A DNA stretch of 64,000 nucleotides from Erigeron canadensis (GCF_010389155.1 NC_057761.1:49648213-49712212); one strand, 5' to 3'; shown: positions 25,120-38,333, numbered from the stretch's first letter. A program made the numbers and translations. The notes: generated by a model from the sequence alone, not told the origin.

Positions 25120-27000
25120 CAGCTTCTTTTCCTTTAGCAGCCGCTGCCACCAGCGTACGGAAACAAGGCGGTAGAACATCCACCACCACTTCAACTTCTG
25201 ATAGAGATGCCATTCGCTCTATCCGTTTTCAGTAAGGTACTGTACCTTTATATATTTATTTTAATTTTACTTATCTAGCATTTTCTTTTTTATTATTACT
25301 GTAATAGTTATAATTACAATGTGATAGACAAGTTCAGATTTTGCTAGCTGACACATGCATTGTCAGAGGACACTGGAATTTAGGGTCAAAATGAACATGT
25401 TTACTTATTTGCATATATTCTATATATGCTTCTAACCAGATATGTTGATATCGAAATAGTATTGCAACATTACATAATAAGCTTTAGTTAGGGTTGATTT
25501 GGTTAGCAAGTTGTCCAAAAGTGTAATCGGAGCCTACTTGTGTCGATGGGCCAAGAATTAGTACATTCTCCCAATAAAAAGGGTACTACTAATCTACTAC
25601 TTATACGTAGCATGTGCCTGTGATCTCACAAGTACAAACATTACTAGTTGCTGGAAGTTGGAAATTTTAGCTGCCTATTTCTGGTCCAGAAAGATGTTTG
25701 TAAAATTGACATCACACCAGTACCTGTACGGAGGTAGTCCAAAACAAGCACAAAAACTTAAAATTTTAAGTTTTAGGGGACAAATATAAAAACACGTGTG
25801 TACCTAATAGATATTAAGCACTATCCCACAAGATGCTTATATATTGTTTTAATTAGTCTTTCTTCTACCGAAACGTGTTATTTTACTCTGTGTATCTGCT
25901 CATATAGTTAGGATTCTGATTGCACTCTACGTAGGTGGATTCGAAAATGTATATGAGATTGTTTGTATTATCAAATGTGATTATCCATTCTTGAGCCTTC
26001 ATTTTTTTATCTATGGGCTAAGATTGGTTTCCAGGTTCCTTGAATTGCCAAATATGATTATTTAACATTTGTGGGACTTTTTCTGCATCCACACAGGCAT
26101 GCAGGCTTAACAAAGATTTGAATTATTCATTTGTGGTCGAGAATTAGGAAATGCATTCAACTGATCCAATGGACCAGGTACATTCTCTACACTTGCTTTT
26201 GACCATTATTTATTTTGGTATCATAGACTATTTAGAAGCGCAAAAAAGTTACGAAATTAACAACTTATGACAGAGAGCAAAGTTGGAAGAACAGGTGAAG
26301 CAGCATAATCAAAGAGGCTGTAACTCCAAAAGCCTCAAAAAGTGATGACAAGGAGTCTTATGAAGTGATTCTTGATGAAGATTTTCTAATGGGTCTGGAA
26401 TATGGAGTGCCTCCAGCTTCAGCAATGGTATAAGTCCAACTCCCATTTAGGCAGATCTGCCTAAAAAAAGGCAGGTTGGGCGGGTTGAGTAATGGGTCAA
26501 AACAGGTATTTTTAAGAGTGGGTAGAATTAATTAGGTTGATCCATCTACATTTGTCCAGCTATTAAATAATTCATGGATAAGGGATGCATCACCTGTGAA
26601 TGTAAAACTATATATCATTTTATTACATCGATAAATCTGTTTTTTTTTAGTAAGACCATTTAGGAGATTGTATGCAGTAAAAACACTTTAACCACATTTG
26701 AACCCCATTTAACTTGTTCCTGCTATTTTTCCTGCTTTCCTTTTTTAGCTATTCTATTCTCATATTTTACTTATTTTATTTGATGGGAACACAGTCGTAT
26801 GGACTCATTTTTTGTAGTGGTCAAAAATTGCTAATACTACCACATGTCTTCTTAATATTGAAACATTACTGGTTGAAGATTCTTTTGATAGGGAATTTTT
26901 TTACTACAGGGACTCGGGATTGATACGCTGGTGATGCTTCTAACAAACCCGGCTGCTATCAGAAATGTCATTATTGTTCCCACGTTAAGAGTCAACAATA
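25120..27000 (+). pseudogene. Lysyl-tRNA synthetase (organellar type), internally deleted pseudogene
   Basis: Organellar class II LysRS charges tRNA-Lys. Four exon-like blocks are recognisable. About 25120-25231 has TSDRDAIRSIR, like the start of the mature plant organellar enzyme, with a GTAAGG donor. About 26097-26177 has FELFICGRELGNAF and TDPMDQ. 26274-26427 has KLEEQVKQHNQ, then YEVILDEDF and LEYGVPPASAM. 26910-about 27000 has GLGIDTLVMLLTNPAAIRNV. Introns remain between the last three, so it is not a processed copy. Everything encoding the tRNA-binding domain and motifs 1-2 is missing between the first two blocks. There is no in-frame Met upstream. The frame breaks near 26113, near 26154 and near 26315. 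The Arg of motif 3 (GLGIDR) is Thr. The normal C terminus is lost by read-through. Not functional as an enzyme. Confidence 0.85.
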
Positions 27001-28808
27001 ATATTAAACTGATGCATCTAGCATTAAAGTTACACTTCAGGTGTGTTTTACTTAAACTTATAACTGAGATCTATAATCAAGTTTATAAGAGTAGTTTGTT
27101 TGTTTCTGATTCTATAGCTAAACCGAGTTGGTTACATATTCTTGTAAGCTGTGTTATTCAGAAAATTTGATTAAAATATTTGACAATTGTTCACATATAT
27201 GTCAATCTCCAGGAATATGTCAATCTCCAGGAATATGTTATTAACATCTTTTAATGGATAATTAGCACACCTTTTAAAACACAAAAAATGCATAGAGAAC
27301 ATTAATGTGTATATATTCCTTTTAGTAGATTAAAATGTCTGATTGAAATAAAATATTTATCTACAAATAATGGAGGCATGGGAATGTCAAATTTGAGATT
27401 TTACAACTGTATTGAAGTTAAATAGATACTCGTAGAATATTATGTTATCTTCATATCTTGTTTATTCTAGTTTAATAGAGAAGTCTTGACTTTTGACTAT
27501 TGATTATGTACTTGAATTATTTTTGAACCATGACCCAAGTTACTGGTTTAATGGTTACTACTTGAAAATATTGACAACCTGGTACAAAAGAAAATTTGGC
27601 TTAAAATAATCATTGTAATATATGTCTGGTAAAATTTGTAAAATATAGTTGCCAAAGGTAGGAACTGATTTCCATGGTAGAGCTTAGACCAAACATAGTT
27701 GCCAAGATTTGCAAAACATTTCACAGCCACCTTTGCTGAGCAGTCTATCAAATGAAGAAAGCATGAAAGCATATGCAGATTTAAAGTTCTCGTTATTGCT
27801 TTACGGTGTGTTCCTTATAGTCGGTATTCAACAGTTGCATTCTTCTCTGCTAATGCACTTGTTTTTTTGACTTTTTGACTGGTGGTCTAAGTGGTTTCCT
27901 TTATGATTAGGACTGCGTAAACGTGTAAATACGATAACACTAAAAACACACAGTCTCAGTGATTCACGTATCATTGACATGATAAGTCAATATAAGTACA
28001 CTCTACAACCTTCATTCCCTCTTACCCAAAGCCAACGATTCTTTTTTTCTATTTCCTTTTGCCCTCATACAGATATTCCTATTCGTGTGCAAGATTGCAA
28101 TAGCATGAGCATAAATGATTTGGAAAAGTATTACTGTACTCAAGACTGCACCAGGTGATAGCCATTAACTTCTTACATATGAGGATCCCAGAAGTTTATG
28201 GTTTAAATTTGCCGGAGTATCATACACACAACCTTTTAAGTGTATTGATTTTTCCCCCTATGTTGTAACAGAGATTTTCTTAAAAATCTTTCTAGATAAA
28301 AAGGGTTAATGTCACGTCAAGACTCTGATCTTAGTGATATTATCTTCCGAGCATAAATGCTATAGACTACTGTAGAAGCCTTCGTTAAGAAACACTCACA
28401 TATTCCGTTTCCATCCGTATGGTGATACCCAATGATAATTGAAATTTTTTTGGAACCAGAGGTCAAAACTCAAATGAATCAAGTCTTGTATAACTTTTAG
28501 CCACCAAAAACTTACTATTTTGCAACTAGTCAGGGCAGTCAGCAAAGTAAAGCCTGCCTCCTTACGGATAACAAAAAAACAAAGCAAGTCTTGCCATCCT
28601 GAAATCAAAAAGAAACAGCAAAATATATTGACATTCAATAGCACCAAAATGTATTTTCCCATATTTATACAAAAATTTACTGATACTTCATACACTTAAA
28701 ATTATCAATTTCATTACATACCCTCTATATCTACACAAAAGGTTATTTGCACATCAAAAACATTGCTTCTAACCTCTCACATATCTACAAAAATAAAAAA
28801 AACTCATT
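27001..28808. other. Intergenic sequence with one orphan exon-like segment
   Basis: There is no assignable gene. A 20-bp word (atatgtcaatctccaggaat) is tandemly doubled at about 27197-27237. On the plus strand 28073-28154 is open in one frame only (IPIRVQDCNSMSINDLEK...CTQDCT), preceded by a pyrimidine tract plus CAG and followed by GTGATA, so it looks like a stray exon. I do not recognise the family and found no partner exons. The right end is the 3' flank of the PP2 gene. Confidence 0.35.
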
Positions 28809-30532
28809 TCACTTTGGACATATGAGCACAGAATCCACACAGAGCCCACCTTTAGTGTGTGTACAATCGATCTGCATCATCGAAAACTTGATTTTCAACG
28901 GCACTTTTGAGTCCTCAACCACAAAACTTCCAACCCGATAAAGAGTCCACACCCCAGGCGAGGTCAAATAGCATTGAGATATTGCTTGTTGACCATCTGA
29001 AGTTGAGAGCTGAAATCTGACTGGCTTAATGTCCCATCCATGAATGTGGTCTGAATTGCAGACCCGTCGTCCAAAACGTCTTCCAGACTTCCCTAGTTGT
29101 AAATGGAAGTAGAGGCTATAGGTTCCAACCGGGAAAGGGAACTCAACCTCCCCGTCTACTTCAAACCACCATATTTGTTGCAAATAGGCCACAGAATGAA
29201 ATCTACATCCAAAGAAACACAACAAGTTAAGTATTTCATACAATGCAACAGTTGCTAATAGTAGTACCACATATGCAATATAAGTAGTTCCTAATTTTTA
29301 CCTAGATTCATCGGTGGAAATACGACTCCAGTATCTACGATCATCAATGCCAGTAATTGATAAGCCGGTATAAGATATAGAAACACAAGGTTTTCCTGTG
29401 CGTTTATGTAGCCAAACTTTCTGCACAAATTCAAAATCAAATCAATAAACTCCATAGCCAACTACCAACTTATTTAGAAAGCAAAACACACACAGGGACA
29501 CATGTCTTAAGATCATATGGTTCTAAATTGGAACTCATTGTTAAATTAGCAAATATCATACAAAATGAAGTAAATTAGTGTTCTTTTTTGTGGCAAAAAC
29601 CTTTGATCCTCACAAATCCATAGCAATACTATATTACTACATTTCTCCTTAATCAGGTTCAGGATATTATATCATCCAAATTTGCATTATGTTTATGTTG
29701 AACCTCATTGTTTCTCACAAAACTACATAACAAAAGCCTATAAAAACAAGCTAAAATCTTCTATCAAGTTTGGCAAATTTCACATAATCTCACATTTTAA
29801 CCATCTTATATACCCACAAACCCCATGTCATAAAAAAGGTCAATAAAGTTCTTAAAAAACAACACAAAGATTTCACCAAAATCTTAAAAATGTCACATTT
29901 TGTGTTTACCATTTCTCTTTCTTTGGTCAAAATCTTTTCTTGATCAAAACCCATAAAACACCATACAGCAAATTAAAAACTCAGATTTTGCATTTTTGTC
30001 AACCATAGCTGCATAGTTTTCTACATGGCGGTTTGAGGACAGTTATTTTTATGTACAACATTTTTCCGAATGTTAACCACAATAAATTTTAAAACTTTAT
30101 AGATTGAAACATAAAATAATATAAAAAAATATCATAAAAATTCACCTTTGTGTCTCCATCAATAGAATTAAGCCTGGACAGCTTTGCATAAATATCTTTT
30201 TTACACAAACTTTTATTATTATTATTATTCAATTCATTTTCATCATCATAATAATTATTATTATTATCATCATTAAACACCTTTGAAATAATAGACATAT
30301 AATTTTCAGGCAATTTAGATTCCCAAACAAAATCAGCAGATGAAGCCCCACGAAATGCACGATTAAGACCTGCAAGTCTACAGATCTCTTGTGGGGTTAA
30401 GTGCACCAAAAGATTGCCCACAACACTTTCCGGCAAATCACCAAGACAAGTTTCCGGAGACCCCGTCACCGGAGAAGATGATGATGATTCTATGTTGCAC
30501 ATAACAAGAAATGAAGAAAACCCAGAACCCAT
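28809..30532 (-). CDS. F-box protein PP2-A13-like (F-box plus phloem protein 2 domain)
   Basis: The architecture is an F-box that recruits SKP1/Cullin1, making the protein a likely substrate receptor of an SCF ubiquitin ligase, plus a C-terminal PP2 lectin-like domain. Exons read 30532-30146, 29420-29302 and 29202-28809, giving 299 aa in frame. The F-box is at about 29-75 (LGDLPESVVGNLL, PQEICRLAGLNR, SSADFVWESKLP). An Asn/Asp-rich insert at about 87-113, encoded by a (TTA)n/(TCA)n-like repeat, is longer than I expect for the family. The PP2 domain runs from about 140 (ITGIDDRRYWSRI) to the end, with QQIWWFEVDGEVEFPF, GRRVCNSDHIHGWDIKPV and CTHTKGGLCVDSV. Plant PP2-A11 to A15 proteins share this layout; A13 is the closest by memory. 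The substrate is not predictable from sequence. The start Met is the first of the open frame. Confidence 0.93.
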
Positions 30533-31139
30533 TTTTTGAAATTAATAGTTAAAAATGTAAACTTTTTGAATTTAATTTAATGGTTGTTGGTTAATTTTTG
30601 TTGGTTTTGATTTGGATTTAGATATAGAAAAAATTGGATGGATTTTTGGGGGTGATGAGAGTGGGAAATAAGGAGGGGAAGAGAAATGTGAAATGGCTAA
30701 TGATTTATAGATGTGGAATTGTGGATGATTGTGAAAGACTTATTGAGTATTTTTTGTATGTATACTTGTATATAGATATTATTTTTTGAATAAGATAATA
30801 GTATATAAGATAGCAATCGAGATAAGAAGTTTCTCTTATGATGATTAATCAGATATCCTTGAGAATTGGATTTGATGTATACATGTCGATGATGGTGAAA
30901 GACTGAAAGCTTTAGAGTGTTTGTAACGGTGTTTGGGTGGATAAGGTGGAAGACTTTTACATTGGTGTCATCAAGATGGTACATTATAAGAGTTGATGTA
31001 GTTGTGATGTGGAAGCCTTAAAGTGGGTGTGTCCACCTTGAGAAGAGTTGGGTGGTGGTGGTGTGGTTAATTTTTTATTGTTTTCTTTTGTTTTTGATTG
31101 GTTATTTTAATATTATGGGGTATAATTTTTTGACTTATT

Positions 31140-31312
31140 GTTATGGAAGTTGTGTGGTTGTGGTGGAGTGATAATGTGGCACTATCACCTTGGTGTGGTA
31201 ACACTACCATTACTAATGCTCTATAGAAGTTGTGTGGTTTTGGTGTGGTTGTGGTGGAGTGATGATGTGGCACTATCATCTTGGTGTGGTAACACCATTA
31301 CTAATGCTCTTG
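31140..31312. repeat. Tandem duplication of about 85-90 bp
   Basis: The segment 'gaagttgtgtgg...tggtggagtgat(a/g)atgtggcactatca(c/t)cttggtgtggtaaca...ccattactaatgctct' occurs twice in direct orientation (about 31144-31222 and 31226-31310). The second copy carries an extra 'gttttggtgt'. An A/G and a C/T change separate them. It sits 0.6-0.8 kb upstream of the PP2 start codon. Confidence 0.75.
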
Positions 31313-33053
31313 TAACAAGTGTTTTTTCATGCATATAAAATAGTATTTTCCCACGGTGGTCGTGATAGCGACACTGTAGTGATGATGACGAATGTTGGTG
31401 GCGGGAGAAACTGTTGTTAATTGATACTCCGTATAAAGGTAAATTATATAAACATAGGCGAAACTACACACTACCTACGACTAGCCCGGGTTATAGGTTC
31501 GCTAGATTATTGTGTTTTTAAAAAATGATATATTTTTTATTGGTGCTACGAGTTATACAAATATGAGATACCCGTTAATGTAACTAATTATAAACTTTTG
31601 AATGATTATCCTAATAATAAAACTCATAAAGACGTAATTGTGCAATAAAATGATAAGTGAAAACAACCAAAGCGCCAAAAACTCTTAAAAATCATTAAAA
31701 TAATAGCCAAAAATCCTTAAAAAAAATACTAAAAATCGTAAGAATTTAGTCGGCATCGTCATTTTATGTTGATATAAAGCCGGCGATAAATAGTTTGTGC
31801 TACTCGTTCATTTCAATCCTGGTTACGTCACTAGATATAAAGGTGATTGATTTAAAGGGTTAATAATGATATTTTTTTAAAATAAATAATGAATATTATA
31901 ATCTAAACATTAATGTTAAGGAAATAGTATATGTGAAAAAAGTTTTAGAGATGCTAGCTGAAAATATTACATAAAAAGAGATCATTTTAGATATTTTTAT
32001 TCATGTAACTTTCAACAAATGGGTATTTATCATTTTTTTATATATTTTTTTAAAAAATAAGTAGTATAGATTCATATATTTGGATTAACACTTATATATA
32101 CACATATGATGCCACGATAATAATAATTTTAGGAATTTTTTAATAAGTTGATAACAAAAATATTTATATAAATTTTAATAAATTAGTTTGAGAAAAATTA
32201 AAATAAGATAACATAATAATTTAAAACAAGGTTTTAAAACAATAGTTGAATGTGCACAAATATGCTACGAGTTGTTGTTGTAACAGATATGTTACGAGTA
32301 TTAAAGTGTGGGCTATTTTCTTAATATTTTAAAAATAAAATGATAATGACAGCTTAGGAATGGTCATTAATAAGTTACTATATCCTAAAAATGTATACAT
32401 TAATCTAATCAGGATAAACCCTTTAAAAAAAATGTATACATTATATATTAGAAGTCACACTTGAATTACACCAAGTTGGTGTTTATTGGCAATCCTCTGT
32501 CGTTACAAAACCTTATTTAACATTAGATATATTTATAATTGGAAATCACTTAATTAAATGATCACTCGAGTTAAAATGAAGATACATACAAATAGAACTT
32601 TGACTTGATTGTCAAACCTGTAACAAACATCAAACTAAAGATATACGTCAATACATGTGGGTAACATATATACGCTGGTGATATATGTATAAACCATGTT
32701 CAATTAAGACTAAAGAAAAACATTTGATTTGACCGTATCCATCCATCTTTCAGAAATATAAACCGAGCAAATACTATATTCAATTAAGAACACAATAAAA
32801 TAAACCAGTGACTCATAAATAGAGTGATGAAACGTCTAAGTTTTACTTATGAAGTCAAAACTTTAAACGCTAACTGTAATCTTATTAGGTTTTTCTTAGA
32901 ATGAAAGCACATAATAAGTTTGGATTACTCAATGTTGTCTTTGTTCACGGTGTATGAGGTTTTTTTCGTGATTAAATTATCCGGATAGCTGAGCTTTATT
33001 CGTTGTTTATAATAAATAAAAGAATAAAATTTGATCTTGATATATAGATTTTT

Positions 33054-33090
33054 ACTAGATTATAGACCCGTGTCCAACACTGGACACGAG
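33054..33090 (-). mobile_element. Putative Helitron 3' terminus
   Basis: On the minus strand the hairpin cgtgtcc-agtgtt-ggacacg (33069-33088 region) is followed about 10 bases later by CTAGT ending at 33054. The stem is 7 bp and perfect. No 5' end was found, so the extent is unknown. Confidence 0.4.
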
Positions 33091-35110
33091 CTTATGATAT
33101 TATCAATATTAATTTTTCATACATTTAAGTCATAAAAACTTATAATCTTGAAGATATATTTTGGAAGTAATAGTACAATAATCACAAGTTCGTCACTGTC
33201 ATTATTAGTTTAGACATATTGTTGGAATTGTTTGTCGTAGTCATTCTCTATTATAGAGTTTTTTTAAAACAGTTGCACCAATAATGTAATATTATTATAA
33301 AAGATAATTAAAAATTAAAATATAAACATACTTATGATCTCGTACTTGACATTCAAGTAAATGTTTTTAATTATGATGTGGGGTCATAACACAGAGAAGT
33401 TTATTTCAATCACTTGTTCTATGATAACTTAGATAACAATTAGGATTGTTTTTTTAATTCTTTGATAACAATTAGGACATTTGATTTGAGTGATAATAGT
33501 AACTTTAAACATTAATACATAAAACTAATATATAAAAAAAGAAAATTTTGTACCTTTTTGATTGAGAGATAGAATGAATTTTTAATGGGGTTCATATTAA
33601 TTTGAATTTATCATTCAACTAACCCTCTCTTGTAAATCGTGTTTTGTTTCGTGATCGTATCATGTTCTGTGATTCATATAGGTATCAATTTATAATATTT
33701 TTTTATAATAAATATTTATCTTTAGTCATGTAGTCGACATTGATATTTATATGTGTAAATCTATATTTTAATTTTATATAATAATAAGTCAAGAAAAGTC
33801 AAAATTGAAATCTTGAGAAAGTCAAGAGATGTGATTACACGGATTGTTTATAGCATTTTAAAGATAAGATAAATTATTAAATATATAAATTTAAATGTAA
33901 AAATGTAAGTAAAAACAAATTTACAAGAATATACAACATTAAACACATATATTATATTTCATCTTTTGAAATAATTTTTTGTACATAATATTTCATATGT
34001 TGAAATTGTTTTAACTAATTAACTGATTAAATTTTTTTAAATATCCTTTTCAAGTTGATGGCTAAATCAAGTATAAATTAAGTATTAAGGGTTAAAAAGT
34101 GTAAATTATTGATGGAAAACCAAAAAGTGTAAATTAATGAGACTTTTTCGACAATTACTAATATAATAATATATTTGGATAATGATTATTAGAATTTTTA
34201 ATTTATAATTAAATTCAATGATGACATAAACGAAAGTCAATTTTATAAGATTAAACAATTTGATTGGTTAATAAGTCATTAGTATATATTAAAATATTTT
34301 TCTATGCTCTGCATATGTCATATTAGTTTTATGTTCTTAGACATAGTTACAAGATATTTATCTGGTTTTTTAAAATGAAATGATTAAATACTTCTACTAA
34401 CCAAGTGATGGAGTATATAAAGAAAACGAAAGATAAAGTTGGTAAACGTAAACGTGTGTATGAGTCAGCGCCACGAGACCAACACAAAACCATTGTTCGT
34501 CTTTGTTGGAACATGTGTCGCCACGTTATTGTGTTCTCTTCTTTCTTGTTTTGGAAATTTCTTTTCACACATTTATTTCCTTATATTTACAAAATTAAAG
34601 CAATTCCAAACTGGACATACGGAAGTATTTATCCACTATATTTTAATGCATACTTCTTTCTAACACAGCTTTTCGATTTATATAAACCACATGCTCAATC
34701 TAAACCCAATTACTTAATAAGAAATCTAACGTTAGATTTAACATCACCGAAAAAGAAGGTTATCTTATAATAAAGAACACCTTTTTGATAAGGCTTGTAA
34801 AATACACTTTCGTACGAATTTCATTGTTAAAAATGAAAAACGAATTTGTTTTGGGGCAAAGTGGCGTAAATAAATGGCGAGCCAAATGTTTATCAGACCA
34901 ATAAATATCTAGTATATGGTCATTTACTCATTTGTTTTGCAGTTGGTCAAAAGTCAAAACTTACAGATATGAGAGAGAAAAAAAACCTTAGCATTGTACT
35001 AATATTCTATTACTTTCATATTTTTTAAGGTTGGATCGTTACCAGCCCTACATTTTACATAAATCCGTCTTACCAAATCTTTCTTTACTTTTACTTTTTG
35101 AATAACTTTA

Positions 35111-35554
35111 ACGATACTCGCGTGTTGCGGTGGCCGTGGAGTTACTTGTTAGCAACGGTGAGATGGTGAGGGTGATAGGTCATAAAGTGTGATAAGTCAT
35201 AGGAGGTAACAGGTCATAAAGTGTGATAGTCAAATTCCTTAGCCGTATGGGCTCCGCCATCGGGTTTAAAAATTCGTCGAAAGTATATCGAATGACATTA
35301 TATGGAAAGAGCATGAAATTTTAAGGATACCTATATAACTTTTATGATTTATTGATGTACGGTTTTTGAGATAAAAGATTTTGAATGAATTGGAGGAATA
35401 AATGATTTATGAAGAAAAAAAAAATGATTAGTTGTGATTTGAAGAGAGAAAAAATGTGTTAGGTAAATATAGAATTGATATATAGACATTTTGAAAAAGT
35501 AAACGTTGAATTAAAATGTAGATATGGGAGATGTGCTTTACAATATAGTATAGA
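35111..35554 (-). mobile_element. Nonautonomous Helitron, full length
   Basis: On the minus strand it starts TCTATACTATATTGTAAAGC at 35554, the classic 5' end. It ends at 35111 after an accgcaacacgcg hairpin remnant. The flanking bases are A at the 5' side and T at the 3' side, matching A|T insertion. It is homologous end to end with 11904-12350 and 47009-47346. Its 3' terminal word is ATCGT where the others have CTCGT. Confidence 0.75.
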
Positions 35555-35793
35555 TATAGATAGAGATAGAGATAGATTTAAAAATATATAAGATGAACAC
35601 TATGACCTAAGGGGGGAGAGGAGTCATGAAACTCAAATTTTCTACCCTTCTGATTCTCACAATAACATTTTTCATCAATTCTTCCAAAAATTTTTAATTT
35701 TTATTTTATTTAATTTAATCAAACGTTTATAATAAAACTTAAACCTTTTATTAAAATAAATTAAACATTATATAAACATGGAACAAGGTAACA

Positions 35794-35979
35794 CCACCAG
35801 GGGAAAAGTCAACCCGACCAAGCATTTGCGGCGACGTCGCCGCTAATACTTTGACACTGACAGGGGACCCGTTTTTTTCTCTGTCAGATTTACCATTACA
35901 GACATGGGAGCCCGCAGTATTAGCGGCGACATCGCCGCTAATACTTCCTGGTCGGGTTTGACTTTTTTTAACCTGGTGG
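35794..35979. mobile_element. Foldback element with GC-rich internal palindromes
   Basis: The termini CCACCAGG and CCTGGTGG are inverted, and homology continues inward (aaagtcaacccgacca against tggtcgggtttgac). Each arm also contains its own palindrome: gcggcgacgtcgccgc (16 bp, perfect) at 35830-35845 and gcggcgacatcgccgc (one central mismatch) near 35922-35937. Both are followed by taatac. No target duplication was seen. Confidence 0.65.
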
Positions 35980-36949
35980 GCATACGCTCCTCGATAAACA
36001 TAAACATAATTTAAAGGAATAAGTATATAATCATCAATGTTGCAATCGATAAGTATAAACATAAACAACAGACCCTTCACCTGGAACACCCCTGTAAACA
36101 GTAAACTTAGTTTTGTGGTCACATCTGATAAGTAGTATACGTAGCTACATTAAACTAGAAGCATGCTAAACCTATATATATCATTTTGGGTTTGAATTGT
36201 TAACATTTAACCCTTATTATTATTATTTTTAAAACAAAAAATCAAATGCATATGTGTTTCACTTTATTTTCATCATAGAATAAAATCAATCTGGTTCATA
36301 TATTTAAGTTTCACGTGTCTCGGGTTCTTATTACACATTACAATATTTGATTATTTGTACGATACAAAATTATTATTTATATAATTGTAACAAAGAAAGG
36401 CCGTGGGGTTTGGTAAAAAGTCGAAGCACACAATCACACATGTATCATGTATGTACGCGGTGATGTGCATTGTGGTACCAAAGTAAATAAAAAAAAAATG
36501 AGTTTTCAAGTTATGTGCTTCAACATTCTTAGCCAAATGACATTGCCAAGACCTGAATTTTTATATATAAAACTGGTGGCTGAGATTGTGTGCTCATTGG
36601 TGGTTCTGAGCCAGGAGATGTATAGCGACATATTTGGATTTTAGGTTCTTCAAAGAAACAGACTAGAAAGTGCGAAGATATCCAAAGCTAACTAAGGCAT
36701 TATGTGGAAATCATATCTTTGAACCGTGTATAGAATGTAACAATAATAGTTGTGTATTTTTATTATTGTGTATATAATTATATTTAACGAAAAATTTCAT
36801 TAAACTTAAAATCAATGATTAAACATTTACGTTGCCGTTCATGTTTGAATATAACTTTTTTTTTTGAAATGTGAATTTCGCTTGAAACTTTGTGTCGCGA
36901 TTTGATAAGGGAAAGTCTAGTATATGTTGTCTTAACTTGGTTTGCGTTA

Positions 36950-37185
36950 GAGAGCTCCCTCGAATTAGAAACGCCTATTTCAAATACCCGGTGGGGGAAA
37001 ACTCCCTACTAATCAACCCCCAAAGGCACGCCGATTAATTGGGGTAAACCATGTCCTTCAATACTTGAATCACTTGAATCTTGGACTACCCAAGCCAAAC
37101 CTTCATAAAGGAACTTCGTATGTCCTTTTCAAGGTTTGAACACATGACCTTCAGAAAAATACTATGCATAACTAAGGGGAGGCGG
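36950..37185 (-). mobile_element. Au-like SINE
   Basis: On the minus strand a B-box-like word (gtgttcaaacc, near 37133-37145) is followed by sequence ending in ccccaattaatcggcgtgcc and ttttcccccaccgggta, which resembles the body of Au-type plant SINEs. The A box is degenerate and target duplications were not found, so limits are approximate. Confidence 0.5.
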
Positions 37186-37832
37186 AGTGGGGATATTTTT
37201 TTTTTGTTAACCCTCTCAAATTCATCCAATAACATCCATCCAACTCGTTTTAATCTTTCAACCCTTCCAACCATTTTTACTGGTGTCCCATAAATCTTCA
37301 ACCCTTCCAAATTTTTCACCAATCACACACTCTCTCTTTCCTATCTCCACACACTCTATATCTTTTAAAGCATTAGTCCCCACACACTCTCGCTTCTCTC
37401 TATATTTATGCTCCAAGGGTAATAAGCCTTCTACCCAACCCTCTAAGCCATAAATTCACTACCGGCGGCAATGTTACCGCCAGTATAAGCCCATAAATTC
37501 ACCATAACTCCTACCACTACGCCTCCCTAAGACCTTTTAAGAAACCAAAACCTTCCATCTTTTATTAAAAACACTAAAACAAAAGCTCATTAATTTGATA
37601 TACTATGCATCTTTAACTATCCAAGTACATATAATGAATAATTAAAGTCACGCCAAACAATTAATAATGGGTGACCTGTCGTAAATAATCGATCAACTTT
37701 TATTTTTGAATGCTATAATCAATTTGCCTTTAAGTTATGTTCGAACTGATAACGACTAGTTACATAAAGTCATAAAGAGCTGGGTTTAATCTTCGTGAGT
37801 AATTTTATTAATGTCCATTAAAAAAAAAGGAA

Positions 37833-37979
37833 ATGCTAAATACAACCCTAAGGGCTGTATTTAACATGCATAAAAAAAATTTGTATCTTCCATATTAAAA
37901 GCCCGCCCCTTGATTTTCATGGTAAATGTACAAACAATTTATGCACCTTAAACACAGTCCTTAGGGTTGTATTTAGCAA
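37833..37979. mobile_element. Palindromic MITE, related to 23038-23262
   Basis: Arms: tgctaaatacaaccctaagg at the left and cttagggttgtatttagca at the right, with further inward pairing (catgcataaa with tttatgcac). Sequence and layout match the element at 23038. It abuts, within 40 bp, the hAT element that starts at 38019. Confidence 0.7.
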
Positions 37980-38018
37980 ACTCCAAAAAGAAAAACCACC
38001 ACGTACTTCACTACTTAC

Positions 38019-38291
38019 CATAGTTGTCAAAAGCAACGGCGAACTCAAAGCGCAAAGACCCTAAATGAGGCGAAGGCGAGAGGCGCAAAAAAAGCGCACG
38101 CCCGGAATAAAAAAAGGCGCACTAAAGTAAAAAACGAACCAAATGTCTTTCAAATTACTAAATACCATCTAAATAACCTATAATGCATTCAACCAAAAAG
38201 TTTAACACAAATTGTTTAAACCTATGTTACCAATGACTGAAATTTCAGTGGGATTTTGGTATAATAATTTAATTAAAATAATAATAATAAT

Positions 38292-38333
<42 letters not shown>

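Larger units (their letters stand above)
30533..35110. other. Long intergenic stretch, no gene seen
   Basis: This 4.6 kb holds the 5' flank of the PP2 gene, a tandem duplication (31140-31312), a putative Helitron end (33054-33090) and otherwise AT-rich sequence. The 121-codon plus frame at 34405-34770 has no family resemblance and overlaps two other frames of similar length, so I do not call it a gene. Confidence 0.5.

Noticed and set aside
34405..34770. 121-codon plus-strand frame
   Set aside because: No recognisable domain, no splice partners, and two other frames are open over the same bases.
36447..36644. 65-codon plus-strand frame
   Set aside because: Short, no family resemblance and no splice context; treated as chance.
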